From contig JBGSKF010000241.1 of the NCBI GenBank assembly GCA_041741375.1, positions 1 to 64,000 on the forward strand: a DNA stretch of 64,000 nt, in the 5' to 3' direction. The position numbers were made by a program, and so were the translations under genes. A model generated the notes under the pieces. It saw nothing but the letters and a program-made list of their open reading frames with translations. It did no database searches and was not told the origin of the DNA. The stretch comes from OFTM291 sp041741375. Its GTDB lineage: Bacteria > Gemmatimonadota > Gemmatimonadetes > Gemmatimonadales > GWC2-71-9. Shown here piece after piece: positions 1 through 7,630 of this stretch (its first letter is position 1; every line of letters starts with the position of its first letter).

Positions 1-83
1 ACATGGAAGATAGGACATCAGGCAAAGAGACCGCGACCTTGCAGGAGCCTTTCCAAGTCCCCAGTTCCAAGTCCTCGCCAAAA

Positions 84-110
84 TGGATCCCGGCGTTCGC
101 CGGGATGACG
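84..110. repeat. REP-like hairpin element, copy 1
   Basis: Positions 87-106 form a perfect 9-bp inverted repeat (ATCCCGGCG, TT loop, CGCCGGGAT), preceded by TGG and followed by GACG. A second element of the same design lies at 17540-17566, so this is a dispersed element and not a terminator; there is no T-run. Hairpins of this design (ATTCCC-GGGAAT-GAC) are common extragenic repeats in many bacteria. Read as protein they give the familiar spurious peptide WIPAFAGMT. Confidence 0.7.
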
Positions 111-128
111 TCCCGTGAGATTCCCGAG

Positions 129-184
129 GTCCTCAGTTCTATGTTCTCAGTTCGATGTCCTACGTCCTACGTCCAGTGTCCTGC
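129..184. repeat. Degenerate heptamer array, GTCCTAY family, locus 1
   Basis: Eight consecutive 7-bp units can be read from 129: GTCCTCA, GTTCTAT, GTTCTCA, GTTCGAT, GTCCTAC, GTCCTAC, GTCCAGT, GTCCTGC. Three further degenerate units (GTCCCCA, GTTCCAA, GTCCTCG) lie at 57-77 on the other side of the hairpin at 84-110. The array lies upstream of the ECF sigma gene. No coding function is credible. The same unit recurs at five other loci in the window. Confidence 0.8.
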
Positions 185-277
185 GCTGTCCTCCATCCTT
201 CATCCTTCTTCCGAGCCCTGTACCATTAACATCCATCCGAGTCCGGCGTCCCTTTCACCGGGCACATTGGAGCGCCA

Positions 278-823
278 GTGGAGAATGATACAGCCACCTC
301 GGACGAGGCGTTGGTCACGGCCTTCCGTCGGGGGGACCAAACGGCGGCAACGGCGCTCGTCCATCGGTACGGGAAGCCGCTCGCCCGGTTCCTCCACGGT
401 CGGGGCGTTCCCCCGAGCGATCTCGAGGATGTGGTTCAGGAGACCTTCTTCAAGGCCTTCCGGTCTCTCGACCAGTGGAGGGGTGACGCGGGGTTCCGGC
501 ACTGGCTCTACCGGATCGCCCTCAATGCCGGGCGGGACCACTGGCGCCGCAGCCGGGGCCGGGAGATGGACCACGTGACGATCGAGCACGACACGGTGGA
601 GGGGACGAGCAACCCCGAACTTGACCTGGACCGGCACGACTCCGCGGCTCGGATCCGGGTCCAGCTCGGCACTCTGACCCACATGCAGAGAGAGGTGTTC
701 CTCCTTCGGGCTCAGGAAGGGATGGAATACCCTGAGATTGCCGGGATGCTCGGAACCACGCCAGGTGCCGCGAGGGTGCATTATCATCACGCGGTCAGAC
801 GACTCAAGGAGTGCGTCGCATGA
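278..823 (+). CDS. ECF-family RNA polymerase sigma factor (sigma-70 family)
   Basis: This 181-aa protein has the two-domain ECF layout. Sigma region 2 covers about residues 8-76, with the DLEDVVQETFFKAF motif for core binding and -10 recognition. Region 4 covers about 125-178, a helix-turn-helix around EIAGMLGTTPGAARVHYHHA. The family redirects RNA polymerase to stress or envelope promoters. The start is GTG at 278. The next gene overlaps by ATGA and has anti-sigma features, and a Spy-like periplasmic protein follows, so an envelope-stress regulon is the likely role. The ECF subgroup and the signal cannot be told from sequence. Confidence 0.93.
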   Translation: MENDTATSDEALVTAFRRGDQTAATALVHRYGKPLARFLHGRGVPPSDLEDVVQETFFKAFRSLDQWRGDAGFRHWLYRIALNAGRDHWRRSRGREMDHVTIEHDTVEGTSNPELDLDRHDSAARIRVQLGTLTHMQREVFLLRAQEGMEYPEIAGMLGTTPGAARVHYHHAVRRLKECVA

Positions 824-1329
824 TCTGTAACATCATGTCAGACCGAATGCCCGGGGTGGCACACGACGAGAGGCAGGAATGGTCTCCCGGGGAACGCGCC
901 CATCTGGATGCCTGCCCACGATGCCTGGCGGAGTGGCGACTCGTCCAGGAAATGTCCCTTGGCTGGGGTAACAGTCCGGAGATCGATCTGGACGCGGTGG
1001 CTCGCCGAGTCCAGCTTCGCCTGACCAACCAGCGCCCGGTGACTTCATCCACGGTCCGGCCGGTTCGGAAGTGGGTCGTCGGCCTGGCCGCTGCCGCTGC
1101 TCTGATCGTGGCGGTCGGATCCTCCGCCCTGGCTCCACGACAGGCCCTGTCGACGCCCCAGGTGGTCTCGATCCTTCCCGAGCTCGGCGACCTGGGAGCG
1201 GACGAGCTCGAGGCCCTTTTCGAGGAGATTCCCGTGGCGAACCGGATCGTCCCCCCTCCTCTCGGGGCGGGATTGAGTGACCTCAGCGACACTGAACTCG
1301 AGCGGCTCCTTGCCGCAATGGAGGGCTGA
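820..1329 (+). CDS. Putative zinc-finger anti-sigma factor, single-pass membrane protein
   Basis: The protein is 169 aa if it starts at ATG 820, which overlaps the sigma stop as ATGA; a GTG at 811 is in frame but less likely. The N-terminus carries H28-x3-C32-x2-C35, the core of the ZAS zinc anti-sigma motif. One hydrophobic helix at about 84-105 places the zinc domain in the cytoplasm and about 60 residues in the periplasm. The tail contains two similar segments (LGDLGADELEALFEE and LSDLSDTELERLLAAM). By family and position it should sequester the upstream ECF factor. The periplasmic tail matches nothing I recognise. Confidence 0.8.
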   Translation: MICNIMSDRMPGVAHDERQEWSPGERAHLDACPRCLAEWRLVQEMSLGWGNSPEIDLDAVARRVQLRLTNQRPVTSSTVRPVRKWVVGLAAAAALIVAVGSSALAPRQALSTPQVVSILPELGDLGADELEALFEEIPVANRIVPPPLGAGLSDLSDTELERLLAAMEG

Positions 1330-1331
1330 TC

Positions 1332-1820
1332 ATGGCACCCCGACTCTGTGTTGTCGGATTGATTCTGGTGGCGTCCACTCTGGCCACGCCGGCGGTTGCC
1401 CAACAGCGCGATGCCCCGTTCCGTGCGCGGATGCGCCAGAACATCGAGGAACGGTTCATCGATCGGCTGCGCACCGAGTTGCAGCTCACCGAAAGCCAGG
1501 AACGCCAGCTCCGGGAGATCTCGCGGGTTCACGCCGGGCGGCGCGTCGAACTGGAGCAGCGACAGATCGCCATTCGTGACGCGCTCCAGAGCCAGCTGCG
1601 TCCCGGGGTCGCGGCGGATCGAGACAGCGTGGAGCGCCTTCTTTCGGCCATGATGGAGGCGAGAATCGGGTATCTGGAGTCCTTCCGCGATGAACTGAAC
1701 GCCCTGACTCCGGTTCTCGATCCGGTTCAACGGGCTCAGTTCTTCTTCCTGAGGGATCGTGTCTACCAGCGAGCCCAGGAAATCCGCGAGCAGCGGCCCG
1801 GAGCCCGGCGCCCCTACTGA
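1332..1820 (+). CDS. Spy/CpxP-like periplasmic protein (LTxxQ type)
   Basis: A 162-aa secreted protein with an N-terminal signal peptide (residues 1-23, ending AVAQ) and a mature part that is almost entirely charged alpha helix. LTESQ at 52-56 matches the LTxxQ motif of the Spy/CpxP/heavy-metal-sensor family, and a second related segment (LDPVQRAQF) lies near residue 137. Family members act as periplasmic chaperones or stress sensors. It starts 2 nt after the anti-sigma stop, so sigma, anti-sigma and this gene form one operon. A chaperone or sensor role is inferred from family and context. Confidence 0.7.
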   Translation: MAPRLCVVGLILVASTLATPAVAQQRDAPFRARMRQNIEERFIDRLRTELQLTESQERQLREISRVHAGRRVELEQRQIAIRDALQSQLRPGVAADRDSVERLLSAMMEARIGYLESFRDELNALTPVLDPVQRAQFFFLRDRVYQRAQEIREQRPGARRPY

Positions 1821-1827
1821 GAGCCAC

Positions 1828-1869
1828 GTCCTCAGTTCTGCGTCCTACGTCCTGCGTCCTGCGTCCTCC
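1828..1869. repeat. Heptamer array, GTCCTAY family, locus 2
   Basis: Six uninterrupted 7-bp units: GTCCTCA, GTTCTGC, GTCCTAC, GTCCTGC, GTCCTGC, GTCCTCC. The array lies between two convergent genes and runs into the 3' end of the minus-strand NFACT-R gene. Read on the minus strand, the GTCCTAC unit at 1842-1848 contains the TAG that ends that gene at 1845. Confidence 0.85.
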
Positions 1870-2237
1870 GCCGACCCCGGCTCCCGGGGATACACCCGCA
1901 CCTCGTCCCATCGCCTGAGAACCACCTGGCCTCGGGGTGCCCCACGGCGCTTGCTCACCTCGGCGGCCCGGCACCAGTGAACCGGCACCTTTCCGCGGGC
2001 ACGTCGGGCCTCTGAGAACCAGACCGCGATCCGCGCCGCCTCCATCACCACCTCCTTCGGGATCGGTCCTCCCCCCGGGTTCCGGATGACAACATGGCTC
2101 CCTGCATGTCCGGCCACATGGAGCCACCCGTCGGCGGGATCGGCGTGCCGGAGGGTCAGTTCCTCGTTGCCCGCCGCATCCCGGCCGACGAGTACCTGGT
2201 AACCACCAATGTCATAGGTCTTCCAGGAATCGGCCAT
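1845..2237 (-). CDS. Stand-alone NFACT-R (DUF814) RNA-binding domain protein
   Basis: A 130-aa protein made only of the NFACT-R domain that ends RqcH/FbpA/NEMF proteins: the G-Y-x-V-L-V-G-R-D start, then a WLHVAGHAGSHVVI block and an AARIAVWFSEAR helix. In full-length NFACT proteins this domain contacts RNA and the stalled large ribosomal subunit; single-domain versions exist but are poorly characterised. ATG 2237 is chosen because AGGAAGG lies just upstream; a longer frame begins at 2312. It is divergent from nfeD with about 67 nt between starts. The last residues (EDAGRRT) are encoded by the heptamer array. Confidence 0.8.
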   Translation of the reverse strand: MADSWKTYDIGGYQVLVGRDAAGNEELTLRHADPADGWLHVAGHAGSHVVIRNPGGGPIPKEVVMEAARIAVWFSEARRARGKVPVHWCRAAEVSKRRGAPRGQVVLRRWDEVRVYPREPGSAEDAGRRT

Positions 2238-2304
2238 GGCCCGCCTTCCTTTCCTCGTGCCCCACGGGAAGTTAGCTTGCAGCATGGTACGTCGTGGAGG
2301 ATTC

Positions 2305-3675
2305 ATGCGCATGCTGCTCGGGGTCGCTGCCGCCCTGTGGGGGATACCCTTCTCCGCAGGAGCCGTGGCGGCCCAGAATCCAGTAGTCTACCGGATTCCC
2401 GTCACGGGGGTCATCGAGAACGGCCTGGCCCCGTACATTGCCCGCGCCCTCTCCGAGGCGGCCGGCGCCGGGGCCAAGGCGGCGATCCTGGACATCGACA
2501 CTCCCGGGGGGCGGGTGGATGCCGCCCAGCGCATTGCCGATGCCATCCGGGGTTCCGAGGTGCCGGTTTTTGCCTACGTGAACCCCAGAGCGTACAGTGC
2601 GGGGGCTCTGATCGCATTGGCCACCCAGGGCATCTTCATCCGGCCCGGTGGAGTGATCGGCGCGGCCACCCCGGTGGACGGACAGGGAACCAAGGCGTCG
2701 GAGAAGATCGTCTCCGCGATGCGCGGGGAGTTCCGTGGTCTGGCCGAATCGCATGGGCTTGACCCGGCCGTCGCCGAGGCGATGGTGGACGAATCGATCG
2801 AGATCCCCGGCATCACGGAAGCGGGAAAACTCCTGACCTTGAGCGCCAACGAGGCCGTCTCGGTTGGCTATGCTCGTGGCATCCTGGACGACATGGATGC
2901 CGTCCTCGACGCGATCGGCCTGGCCGGGGCCACCGTCACCACCCCGAGCCTCAACTGGGCCGAACATCTGGTCCGTTTCCTCACCAACCCGCTCGTGGCG
3001 CCGATGCTCCTCTCCCTGGGCATGCTCGGTCTGGTGTTCGAGGTGAAGAGCGGCGCCTTCGGTCTCGGGGGACTGGTGAGCCTGGCATCGCTCGGTCTCT
3101 TCTTCGGTTCCAACCTTCTGCTCGGTCTGGCGGGATGGGAGGAGGTCCTCATGCTTGGTCTCGGAATGATCGCCGTGGGGATCGAGGTCTTCCTGCTCCC
3201 CGGGTTCGGAGTGGCGGGCATCCTCGGTGCCGTACTGATCGGTGGAGCCACCGTCATGGCGATGCTGGGGTCCGCCCCCACCCTGGCAGACTTCAGCCAG
3301 GCGGCAGCGATCCTCGGCGCGAGCCTCATCATCACGGCGGCCGTGTTCATCGCCTGGCTCCGACACATTCCGAACTCGACGCGATTCACCGGTCTCTTCC
3401 TGAGTCGGACCACGCAGGCCAGTGAGGGGTTTGTTTCGGCCCCGACCCGTCCGGAGCTGGTGGGACAGGTGGGAATCGCGGTCACGTCGCTTCGGCCCAG
3501 TGGCACCGCCCGCTTCGGGGAGGAACGGGTGGACGTGGTCACCGATGGAGAGTTTCTGGCCGCGGGCACCGCCATTCGTGCTCTGCGCAGTGAAGGATAT
3601 CGGCTCGTGGTTGAATCGGTGCCCGAGATCGCGGCGCCGACGACGTCCACCCCTCGTGAACAGGAGTCAACGTGA
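2305..3675 (+). CDS. nfeD: NfeD-family membrane serine protease (ClpP class) with C-terminal OB-fold
   Basis: The protein has a signal peptide (1-24), a ClpP-like protease domain (about 28-215), several membrane helices (about 235-365) and a C-terminal NfeD OB-fold domain (about 385-450). Ser98 in AYSAGA is the expected nucleophile and Lys134 (ASEKIV) its likely partner, as in archaeal PH1510. ATG 2305 is used because GGAGG precedes it by 4 nt; in-frame starts at 2236 and 2284 are upstream. It overlaps floA by GTGA. NfeD1b proteases are typically encoded with stomatin/flotillin-like partners, which fits a membrane quality-control role. Confidence 0.92.
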   Translation: MRMLLGVAAALWGIPFSAGAVAAQNPVVYRIPVTGVIENGLAPYIARALSEAAGAGAKAAILDIDTPGGRVDAAQRIADAIRGSEVPVFAYVNPRAYSAGALIALATQGIFIRPGGVIGAATPVDGQGTKASEKIVSAMRGEFRGLAESHGLDPAVAEAMVDESIEIPGITEAGKLLTLSANEAVSVGYARGILDDMDAVLDAIGLAGATVTTPSLNWAEHLVRFLTNPLVAPMLLSLGMLGLVFEVKSGAFGLGGLVSLASLGLFFGSNLLLGLAGWEEVLMLGLGMIAVGIEVFLLPGFGVAGILGAVLIGGATVMAMLGSAPTLADFSQAAAILGASLIITAAVFIAWLRHIPNSTRFTGLFLSRTTQASEGFVSAPTRPELVGQVGIAVTSLRPSGTARFGEERVDVVTDGEFLAAGTAIRALRSEGYRLVVESVPEIAAPTTSTPREQEST

Positions 3676-4667
3676 ATCTCGACCAGATCGCCCCGGGCCT
3701 GCTGATTGGGCTCATCGTCATTGCGTTCATCGCCATCACCATCGTCTTCCGTTTCATTCCGATCGGGCTCTGGATCACGGCACTCTTTTCCGGGGTGCGC
3801 ATCTCCTTCCTCACCCTCTTCGGCATGCGGTTCCGGCGGGTGAATCCGCAGGCGATCGTGCTCCCGATGATCGCGGCCCACAAGGCGGGGATCCAGCTCG
3901 CCACCAACGATCTGGAAAGCCACTACCTGGCTGGCGGAAACATCCAGCGGGTGGTGAGCGCCCTGATCTCGGCCGACAAGGCGGGCATTCCGCTCAACTA
4001 CAAGCAGGCCACCGCGATCGACCTCGCGGGCCGCGATGTGTTCGAGGCGGTGCAGGTGTCGGTGAACCCGAAGGTGATCACCACCCCGAAGGTGGCGGCG
4101 ATGGCCAAGGACGGCATCCAGTTGCTCGCCCTGGCGCGCGTCACGGTCCGTGCCAACATCAACCGGCTGGTGGGTGGCGCCGGCGAGGAGACAATTCTGG
4201 CGCGGGTCGGCGAGGGGATCGTGAGCACCATCGGGTCGGCCGAGTCCCACAAGAAAGTGCTCGAAAACCCCGACATGATCTCGAAGACGGTGCTGGCGAA
4301 AGGTCTCGACGCCGGGACCGCGTTCGAGATCCTCTCCATCGACATTGCGGATGTGGACGTGGGGAAGAACATCGGGGCCGAACTCCAGACCGACCAGGCC
4401 GAGGCCGACAAGCGCATCGCCCAGGCCAAGGCCGAGGAACGCCGGGCACTGGCGGTGGCCATGGAGCAGGAGTACAAGGCGGAAACCCAGAAGGAACGGG
4501 CCAAGGTCGTGGCCGCGGAGGCCCAGATTCCCCTCGCGATGGCCGAGGCCTTCCGGAACGGCACCATGGGTGTGATGGACTACCAGCGCTACCGGAACGT
4601 GGAAGCGGACACGAAGATGCGCCGCTCCATCGCCGACGGCGACGCCCCCGACACCTCGGCGAGCTGA
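3672..4667 (+). CDS. floA: Flotillin-like protein FloA (SPFH/UPF0365 family)
   Basis: A 331-aa bacterial flotillin. A hydrophobic anchor covers about residues 8-30, followed by the SPFH core (PQAIVLPMIAAHKAGI, then VSVNPKVITTPKVAAMAKDGIQL). A long Ala/Glu/Lys-rich coiled coil covers about 235-290, and the tail reads GVMDYQRYRNVEADTKMR. FloA oligomerises on the inner membrane and organises ordered-lipid microdomains. The GTG start at 3672 overlaps the nfeD stop. Length matches the family (about 330 aa). Confidence 0.95.
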   Translation: MNLDQIAPGLLIGLIVIAFIAITIVFRFIPIGLWITALFSGVRISFLTLFGMRFRRVNPQAIVLPMIAAHKAGIQLATNDLESHYLAGGNIQRVVSALISADKAGIPLNYKQATAIDLAGRDVFEAVQVSVNPKVITTPKVAAMAKDGIQLLALARVTVRANINRLVGGAGEETILARVGEGIVSTIGSAESHKKVLENPDMISKTVLAKGLDAGTAFEILSIDIADVDVGKNIGAELQTDQAEADKRIAQAKAEERRALAVAMEQEYKAETQKERAKVVAAEAQIPLAMAEAFRNGTMGVMDYQRYRNVEADTKMRRSIADGDAPDTSAS

Positions 4668-4673
4668 TCCGCG

Positions 4674-5300
4674 ATGGAAGGTCTCTTTGGACTCCTCCTG
4701 CTGTACGGCGTGCTGGCCCTGATCGGTGCGGCCCAGCGCGCCGGTAAAGGGAAAGGCAAAGGGAGGCGGCCGCCGTCCCGCCCGGTGCCTGAAGCCGAGG
4801 TACCGGACCTGCCCGAGTTGCCGGAACCGAGCGGAGGCACTCGCAGCGAGGGATTCGACCTCGACCGGTGGCTTCGCCAGTTGGAGGGGGGCGTTCCCGT
4901 CGAGGGCGAAGGAGGCCCTCGGGGTCGTCGCGCCGATCGGGCACTCCCCGAGGCCGAGGAGGTGGAGGATCGGGAGACGTTGGAGACCGAACCCGTGGTC
5001 GTCCCCCACGAATACGTGGAGCGGCCGGAGCGCGTGGTCGTCGACTATGACGCCGCGGCCCAGCGCACCGTGGCGCGTCGGGTCGCCGCGGCCGAGAAGC
5101 GGGACCATGCCCTCACCCTCGCTGACCATCGCCGGTTCGATGCCCGGATCCGCCCGGCGCCGCCCTCGGTCACACCGGCCGTCGCCCGAGTCCCGATCCG
5201 GAAATCGCTCTCCGGGGCCTCTCTCCGCCAGGCCATCATCCTCCGCGAGGTGCTCGGGCCGCCGGTGAGCGAACGGGGTGAACCCCGCGATTTCGAGTGA
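4674..5300 (+). CDS. Conserved hypothetical protein, N-terminal membrane anchor and acidic linker
   Basis: I do not recognise a named family. The 208-aa protein starts with one hydrophobic helix (residues 3-19), then a basic patch (KGKGKGRR), a long Pro/Glu-rich, probably disordered stretch with DLDRWLRQLE near 62-71, and a compact C-terminal motif, LRQAIILREVLGPPVS, near residues 184-199. It lies 6 nt after floA and overlaps tyrA by GTGA, so it probably works with the NfeD/FloA membrane system. The conserved-looking tail may be a docking motif; that is inference. Confidence 0.65.
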   Translation: MEGLFGLLLLYGVLALIGAAQRAGKGKGKGRRPPSRPVPEAEVPDLPELPEPSGGTRSEGFDLDRWLRQLEGGVPVEGEGGPRGRRADRALPEAEEVEDRETLETEPVVVPHEYVERPERVVVDYDAAAQRTVARRVAAAEKRDHALTLADHRRFDARIRPAPPSVTPAVARVPIRKSLSGASLRQAIILREVLGPPVSERGEPRDFE

Positions 5301-6433
5301 CTCCACCGGACGACTCTCCCCCCCCTCCACCGCCGGGACTCGACGCCCTCCGGGCCCGGATCGCGGCGGTGGACCGGGAGCTCATGGCTCTGGTGACCGA
5401 ACGTCTGGCACTGGCCGAGCAGATCGGTGCCACCAAGCGTGTGCGGGGTCTCCCAATCCGGAACTATGGCACCGAAACGGAGGTCCTGGCGCGGTATCGC
5501 GAAGCGGCGGCCGCCGCGGGGCTCGAGCCCGAATTCGGTGAGGGGCTCGCCGGCATGCTGATCGCCGAAGCGGTGCGGCGCCAGGAGGAGGGTCTGGGGC
5601 CGACGGGCAACGCGGCCGCCGCACTGGAGGTGCTGATCCTGGGCGGGGCCGGCAAGATGGGCCTCTGGTTCACCAATTTTTTCCGGGGGCAGGGTCATCG
5701 GGTTCTCCGGCTCGACCCGGCACTGCCGGCGGGGAGTCCCGACGCGGCGTCCGGCATCGAGGCGGTGGACACGGCGGACGTCATCCTCCTCGCCATGCCC
5801 CTCTCGCTGGGTCCGGAACTGCTGGAGACGGTACTCGCCCGGAGCCCTCACGGCCTCGTGGTCGACATCTCGAGCCTCAAGAGCCACCTGATCGGCGTGC
5901 TCCGAGAGGGGGCTGCGCGCGGGTCCCGGGTGGCGAGCCTTCACCCTCTCTTCGGTCCCGGAGTGCGCACCCTCGCGGGCCGAATCATGGCAGTGTGTGA
6001 CTGCGGAAACCCTGACGCAGCGGACCAGGCGGCCGGCCTCTTCGCGGACACCGCGGTGACCCTCGTCCGGCATCCGATCGAGGAGCATGACCAGTTCATG
6101 CAGTATGTACTCGGCCTGAGCCACGCCGTGTCCCTCCTGTTTGCCACGACGCTGGCCCACAGCGGGCGATCCTATCAGGACCTTGCCGCCCTGGCGAGCA
6201 CCACGTTCCTGAAACAGGTGAGGACCGCCGGGGAGGTGGTGCGGGAGAACCCCGGCATGTACCACGAGATTCAGCACCTGAACCGGCACACACCGGCGCT
6301 GTTCCGTCTGCTGGCCGAGCGATTGGACACGCTCCAGGCCGCGGCGACCGCCGACGATCCGGCGCCCTTCGTGGCGTTGATGGAGGAGGCTCGGCGGTAT
6401 TTCCCGGAGACGGTGGAGACGGCGTTACCGTAG
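5297..6433 (+). CDS. tyrA: Bifunctional chorismate mutase / prephenate dehydrogenase
   Basis: A 378-aa fusion. Residues about 15-95 form an AroQ-type chorismate mutase helix bundle (LRARIAAVDRELMALVTERL, then AEQIGATKR). Residues about 108-375 form the NAD-binding prephenate dehydrogenase domain, with ILGGAGKMGLWF as the nucleotide-binding loop and SLHPLFGPG in the active site. It converts chorismate via prephenate to 4-hydroxyphenylpyruvate for tyrosine synthesis. This is the fused gamma-proteobacterial layout. The GTG start overlaps the upstream hypothetical gene. Confidence 0.93.
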   Translation: MTPPDDSPPPPPPGLDALRARIAAVDRELMALVTERLALAEQIGATKRVRGLPIRNYGTETEVLARYREAAAAAGLEPEFGEGLAGMLIAEAVRRQEEGLGPTGNAAAALEVLILGGAGKMGLWFTNFFRGQGHRVLRLDPALPAGSPDAASGIEAVDTADVILLAMPLSLGPELLETVLARSPHGLVVDISSLKSHLIGVLREGAARGSRVASLHPLFGPGVRTLAGRIMAVCDCGNPDAADQAAGLFADTAVTLVRHPIEEHDQFMQYVLGLSHAVSLLFATTLAHSGRSYQDLAALASTTFLKQVRTAGEVVRENPGMYHEIQHLNRHTPALFRLLAERLDTLQAAATADDPAPFVALMEEARRYFPETVETALP

Positions 6434-6446
6434 GGGAGAACAGACA

Positions 6447-6481
6447 GGACCTAGGACATAGGACATAGGACATAGGACATA
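6447..6481. repeat. Heptamer array, GTCCTAY family, inverted, locus 3
   Basis: Five units read on the plus strand as GGACCTA, GGACATA, GGACATA, GGACATA, GGACATA, which is the reverse complement of TATGTCC. It lies between the tyrA stop and the 3' end of the minus-strand four-helix-bundle gene. Its orientation is opposite to the array at 6979-7048 on the other side of that gene. Confidence 0.88.
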
Positions 6482-6497
6482 GGGCAGAGGCCCGTCC

Positions 6498-6857
6498 TTA
6501 GCTCCTGCGGGATCTCCGGCGGAGTGCTCCCAGCATCTTCCCCACCTCATCCATCAGGCCCCGGACGTGGACGGTGTCCTTGTTGGCGAGAAATCCCACC
6601 TGCTCGCACAGCTCCAGGAGTGTTTCCACCTCTGCCAAAGAGCCGTGGGCAATGGCCAGAAACTGAGCCCGCTCGCGGACGGATTCGCGGACCCACCCTT
6701 CCGCAATGTTCGCGGGAACGGACGCCGCGGCACGGGTGATTTGCGACCGGAGACCATAGACCTCCTCCGTCGGGAGACGTGGGGCCATGCGATAGATGTC
6801 CGTCGCCACGTCCATGGCTTTGCGCCAGACGGTCAACTTGCGGTAGTACAGGCCCAC
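6498..6857 (-). CDS. Four-helix-bundle protein (23S rRNA-intervening-sequence / S23 type)
   Basis: A 119-aa protein with the family signature: YYRKLTVWRKAMDVATDIYRM helix, YGLRSQITRAAASVPANIAEG core, then a helix around FLAIAHGSLAEVETLLE. GTG 6857 is preferred because AGAGGA lies 7 nt upstream and it gives the family's usual length (115-125 aa); the open frame extends to 6959. The first members were found inside 23S rRNA intervening sequences of Leptospira and Coxiella; related Avd proteins work in diversity-generating retroelements. Function is generally unknown. Here the gene stands alone between inverted heptamer arrays, with no reverse transcriptase nearby. Confidence 0.88.
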   Translation of the reverse strand: MGLYYRKLTVWRKAMDVATDIYRMAPRLPTEEVYGLRSQITRAAASVPANIAEGWVRESVRERAQFLAIAHGSLAEVETLLELCEQVGFLANKDTVHVRGLMDEVGKMLGALRRRSRRS

Positions 6858-6978
6858 GAAGGCATCCTCTGTCTGGGGTGCATCCCAGACTACACATCGC
6901 CTTGAATTCTGCATGATCCATCCATGACATCCTGTCACGGCAGGTCGTGGATTTCCCACCAGATCGCGGATCCCGCGC

Positions 6979-7048
6979 GTCCCTATGTCCTCTGTCCTCT
7001 GTTGTCCTATGTCCTCCCTCTTGTCCTACGTCCTCTGTCCTATCCTGT
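6979..7048. repeat. Heptamer array, GTCCTAY family, locus 4
   Basis: An imperfect run containing GTCCTCT, GTCCTCT, GTCCTAT, GTCCTCC, GTCCTAC, GTCCTCT and GTCCTAT, broken by a few 1-5 nt slips. It lies upstream of the four-helix-bundle gene and just beyond the stop of the lipoprotein gene at 7058. Together with 6447-6481 it makes a facing inverted pair of arrays around that gene. Confidence 0.82.
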
Positions 7049-7057
7049 CACCCCCCC

Positions 7058-7507
7058 TCAGGGATCCTGCCTGCTGAGCGTCACCTCGGCGAGAATCCCG
7101 CCGCCGGCGTCGCCCGATGAGGTGAGCGTCTGTCCGGCGATGGTCCAGACGAAGTCGCGGATGAAGGTGTCGGCCGATTGCGTGAACCGCAGGGTGGACC
7201 CCGTGACCGTGAACGTGCCGACCAGGTTCGTGGTGAAGGCGTCCCCGAACTCCGGGGTGTCGGGAATGATCATTTGTCCGGTGACCCCTCCGGTGGCTGT
7301 GAGGGTGACCTCGATACTGCCCCCTCGGGCCAGCATGTTCACGACCGGGTTGGTCCCCTCGCGAAGGGTGAACGTCGTGGTGCTGTAGTCACCCGCGACG
7401 CCGGCCGTCGGACCCATCGGGTCGTCGTCGTCGTCGCTGCACCCGGCGAGAAGGAGGACGAACGGAAACAGCAGGCTGGTGCGCAACATCCGGGTGTGGG
7501 GCTTCAT
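7058..7507 (-). CDS. Small secreted lipoprotein of unknown function
   Basis: A 149-aa protein with a clear lipoprotein signal: basic N-terminus, hydrophobic helix, then LLLAGC with Cys23 as the lipidated residue, followed by an acidic run of five Asp. The mature part is beta-rich and Gly/Thr-rich (TTTFTLREGTNPVVN, GSIEVTLTATGGVTG) and reads like a lipocalin-like or small beta-barrel domain; I do not recognise the family. ATG 7507 is chosen because the signal starts there and AGAGG precedes it. The acidic run after the Cys may affect sorting. Confidence 0.72.
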   Translation of the reverse strand: MKPHTRMLRTSLLFPFVLLLAGCSDDDDDPMGPTAGVAGDYSTTTFTLREGTNPVVNMLARGGSIEVTLTATGGVTGQMIIPDTPEFGDAFTTNLVGTFTVTGSTLRFTQSADTFIRDFVWTIAGQTLTSSGDAGGGILAEVTLSRQDP

Positions 7508-7630
7508 GAGGCACCTCTGTCCATCAGGGAAAGTCGCGATTCCGGCCGCTGGATGGCGACCGGGTGTGGCCATCGTGCTGTCGGGAACTCGTGGTGACGT
7601 CCGACGGAATCACCGGGAACGCAGCGGTGA

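Noticed and set aside
2868..5330. An 820-aa open frame on the minus strand across nfeD, floA and the hypothetical gene
   Set aside because: It is opposite to well-supported genes, has no recognisable domain and no ribosome site. GC-rich codon use leaves long antisense frames open.
6447..7048. Diversity-generating retroelement
   Set aside because: The four-helix-bundle protein recalls Avd, but no reverse transcriptase, template repeat or variable C-type-lectin gene is present.
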